Source: an uncultured Prevotellaceae bacterium (GTDB lineage Bacteria > Bacteroidota > Bacteroidia > Bacteroidales > Muribaculaceae). Taken from it: a stretch of DNA of 64,000 bases. The translations under genes and the position numbers were made by a program. Of the stretch, positions 62,502 through 64,000 are shown in pieces. The notes under the pieces were generated by a model that was given only the letters and a program-made list of their open reading frames with translations, did no database searches and was not told the origin of the DNA. The DNA lies in NCBI GenBank assembly GCA_900318335.1, contig ONKF01000016.1:19169-83168 (forward strand), in the 5' to 3' direction. Each line of letters begins with the position of its first letter. Position 1 is the first letter of the stretch.

Positions 62502-62509
62502 TATCTTTG
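62502..62509 (+). promoter_or_regulatory. Promoter box of SPOR-folE unit
   Basis: TATCTTTG fits TAnnTTTG, 36 bases before the SPOR gene start. Confidence 0.65.
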
Positions 62510-62544
62510 CGGCAAAATTTGACACCAACACAATTATAGCTATA

Positions 62545-63213
62545 ATGTTGAAACGATTACACATCCGCACACTGTCACTGTGCCTTATGCTCATTGTCGC
62601 CCTGGCAGCCTCTGCCCAGCGCGGCCAGATTGCCGACCGTCTGAACAAGAACGGCCAGGTCACAGTCGACGCCCCCAAGGAGCTGGTAAAGCGCAACAAC
62701 GCCAACCTCAACAAGCCCCAGTCCAGCAAAGACAAGGACAAGAAAGTCAAGGAAAAAGACAAGAAAAAAGCCGAAAACGTCAACGAGGACGAGAAGCTGA
62801 ACGAGCTTGACGAGGACACCACCAAGGAAGACAAGAAGAAAGACGAGGATAAGAAGAAGGAAGAGGAAAAGAAACGCGAAGAGATCACGCCCAAGAAGCC
62901 CAAACTCAAGCACACCTCGCAGCAGACCATCGAGGACCGCAGCGTCGGCTTCCGCATCCAGGCCTATAGCGACAACAACTACAAGACCGCCAAGGCCAGC
63001 GCCCAGAAACGCGCCCGCGACATCGCCATGAAGTTCCCGCAGTACCGATCCTACATCTCCTACAAGGCCCCGTCTTGGCGCCTCCGCATCGGTGACTTCA
63101 AGACTCGCGGCGAGGCTCAGGCTGCCCTCGCACGCATCAAGAAGGTATATCCCAATTTTGCACGTGAAATGGTCATCGTGCGTGACCGCATCAACATCTG
63201 GAGTAATGATTAA
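62545..63213 (+). CDS. SPOR-domain protein with charged linker
   Basis: 222 residues. Signal peptide MLKRLHIRTLSLCLMLIVALAASAQ, then a long Lys/Glu/Asp linker (about 55-120, many KEDKKKDEDKKKEEE-like runs), then a C-terminal SPOR domain (VGFRIQAYSDNNYKTAKASA, YKAPSWRLRIGDFKTRGEAQAALARIK). SPOR domains bind denuded peptidoglycan strands, often at the division site; the linker would span the periplasm. Overlaps the folE start at 63206 by eight bases, giving translational coupling. Confidence 0.9.
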   Translation: MLKRLHIRTLSLCLMLIVALAASAQRGQIADRLNKNGQVTVDAPKELVKRNNANLNKPQSSKDKDKKVKEKDKKKAENVNEDEKLNELDEDTTKEDKKKDEDKKKEEEKKREEITPKKPKLKHTSQQTIEDRSVGFRIQAYSDNNYKTAKASAQKRARDIAMKFPQYRSYISYKAPSWRLRIGDFKTRGEAQAALARIKKVYPNFAREMVIVRDRINIWSND

Positions 63214-63799
63214 AATGAAATTCAGCGACGAGGATATCCGCCTCGCCGAAAAAATAGCTGAACACTACCGCGCCATCATCGAACTCATCGGTGAGGACCC
63301 CAACCGTGAAGGCCTGGCCAAGACGCCCATGCGCGCAGCCAAGGCCCTCATCGAGAACACCCGTGGCTACAACGAGGACGCCGACGCCATCGTCCACAGC
63401 GCCATCTTTGAGCACGAGGGAAGCGAGATCGTCATCGTCAAGGACATCGAGTTCTACTCCCTGTGTGAGCACCACATCCTGCCCTTCTTCGGCAAGGTGT
63501 CCATCGGCTACATCCCCGCCGGAGGCATTGTCGGCCTGAGCAAACTCGCACGCATCGTCGACACCTTCTCACGCCGCCTGCAGGTCCAGGAACGCATGAC
63601 CCACGACATCTGCGAGCTCCTTACACGCGTCCTGCCCAACCGTGGCGTCATCGTCTATGCCGAGGCACAGCACATGTGCATGAAAATGCGCGGCGTCGAG
63701 AAACAAGACTCAACCACCATCACATTTGAGTATAGTGGTGAGTTTGAGGACATTCACCGCCAGAACGAATTCTTCACACTACTCGGTGTGAAAAAATAA
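63206..63799 (+). CDS. folE: GTP cyclohydrolase I
   Basis: 197 residues from MIKMKFSDEDIRLAEKIAEHYR; the Met three codons later (63215) is equally possible, while an upstream in-frame start at 63092 lies wholly inside the SPOR gene. First enzyme of folate synthesis, converting GTP to dihydroneopterin triphosphate. IEFYSLCEHHILPFFGKVSIGYIP holds the zinc-binding Cys and His; the second zinc cysteine is in AEAQHMCMKMRGVEKQDS; VGLSKLARIVDTFSRRLQVQERMT is the family core. Complete length. Confidence 0.95.
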   Translation: MIKMKFSDEDIRLAEKIAEHYRAIIELIGEDPNREGLAKTPMRAAKALIENTRGYNEDADAIVHSAIFEHEGSEIVIVKDIEFYSLCEHHILPFFGKVSIGYIPAGGIVGLSKLARIVDTFSRRLQVQERMTHDICELLTRVLPNRGVIVYAEAQHMCMKMRGVEKQDSTTITFEYSGEFEDIHRQNEFFTLLGVKK

Positions 63800-63833
63800 T
63801 TTAAGAAAAAAGCGATTTTTTTTGGCAAAAAAT

Positions 63834-63864
63834 TTTGTCAGTTCAAAAAGTCGCTGTATCTTTG
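63834..63864 (+). promoter_or_regulatory. Promoter of tRNA-Gly
   Basis: TTTG at 63834-63837, 19 bases, TATCTTTG at 63857-63864. The leader holds a nested hairpin (CAATTCT/AGAATTG around CCCC-TGCAAA-GGGG, 63870-63907), probably a processing signal. Confidence 0.75.
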
Positions 63865-63910
63865 CACCGCAATTCTCGAAAGCACCCCTGCAAAGGGGTT
63901 AGAATTGACT

Positions 63911-63983
<73 letters not shown>

Positions 63984-64000
63984 CACGTTCTTTGAACTTC

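Overview
The window looks like a chromosome segment of a gut-type Bacteroidales bacterium, family not certain (Muribaculaceae, Prevotellaceae or Bacteroidaceae). Three things point there. Many genes are preceded by the Bacteroidetes promoter box TAnnTTTG, several with TTTG about 20 bases upstream. Start codons lack Shine-Dalgarno sequences and follow A-rich leaders. The gene content includes the long Bacteroidetes form of RNA polymerase omega, the Bacteroidales-type malate dehydrogenase, a BT_3928-like membrane protein and DUF1599. By eye the core genes are GC-rich, while 18.2-20.8 kb, 32.6-36.9 kb and 60.3-61.5 kb are visibly AT-richer.

Layout. 0-2.3 kb: end of a polysaccharide flippase, then greA and a HIT protein. 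2.5-8.5 kb: an operon of two secreted proteins, one a large subtilisin-like protease. 8.6-13.4 kb: a lipoprotein, then topoisomerase IV subunit B, coaD and an S41 protease. 13.6-18.2 kb: PrsW-like membrane protease, a dockerin-bearing formylglycine-generating-enzyme-like protein, and a sodium:solute symporter. 18.5-20.8 kb: small AT-rich accessory island (exonuclease-BRCT protein, coiled-coil protein, RelB/PIN toxin-antitoxin pair with a bracketing operator). 20.8-26.9 kb: secreted GHL10 hydrolase with dockerins, SRPBCC protein-pyrE, and an overlapping patatin-recX-comF operon. 26.9-28.7 kb: a four-helix-bundle gene flanked by two tandem-repeat arrays, then rpoZ and bamD. 28.8-32.6 kb: bcp, a DPP-IV-like peptidase, miaA. 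32.6-36.7 kb: a McrBC-type restriction pair. 36.9-43.8 kb: a 46-residue charged protein, recR, mdh, tRNA-Val, a pseudouridine synthase with a long GGYQQRQ repeat tail, asnS, recA. 44.1-49.3 kb: a 1727-residue secreted repeat protein. 49.5-64 kb: DUF1599 and BT_3928-like genes, a protein kinase-AAA ATPase fusion with a YbjN-like partner, two lipoproteins, an etfB-etfA-acyl-CoA dehydrogenase operon, an acyl-ACP thioesterase, an acyltransferase, tpiA, a SPOR protein, folE and tRNA-Gly.

Themes. Large secreted proteins carry one of two kinds of module: the subtilase and the 1727-residue protein share a 38-residue C-terminal tail (19 of 38 identical), while the GHL10 and sulfatase-modifying-type proteins carry dockerin-like repeats. 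Defence and accessory functions are the McrBC pair, the toxin-antitoxin pair and the exonuclease-BRCT pair. The strongest candidate for an undescribed system is the kinase-AAA fusion with its YbjN-like neighbour (51.4-53.7 kb). Other leads are a 58-base hairpin element present twice, each time between convergent genes, and the four-helix-bundle gene between two tandem arrays. All family names come from motif recognition by eye; no database search was run.
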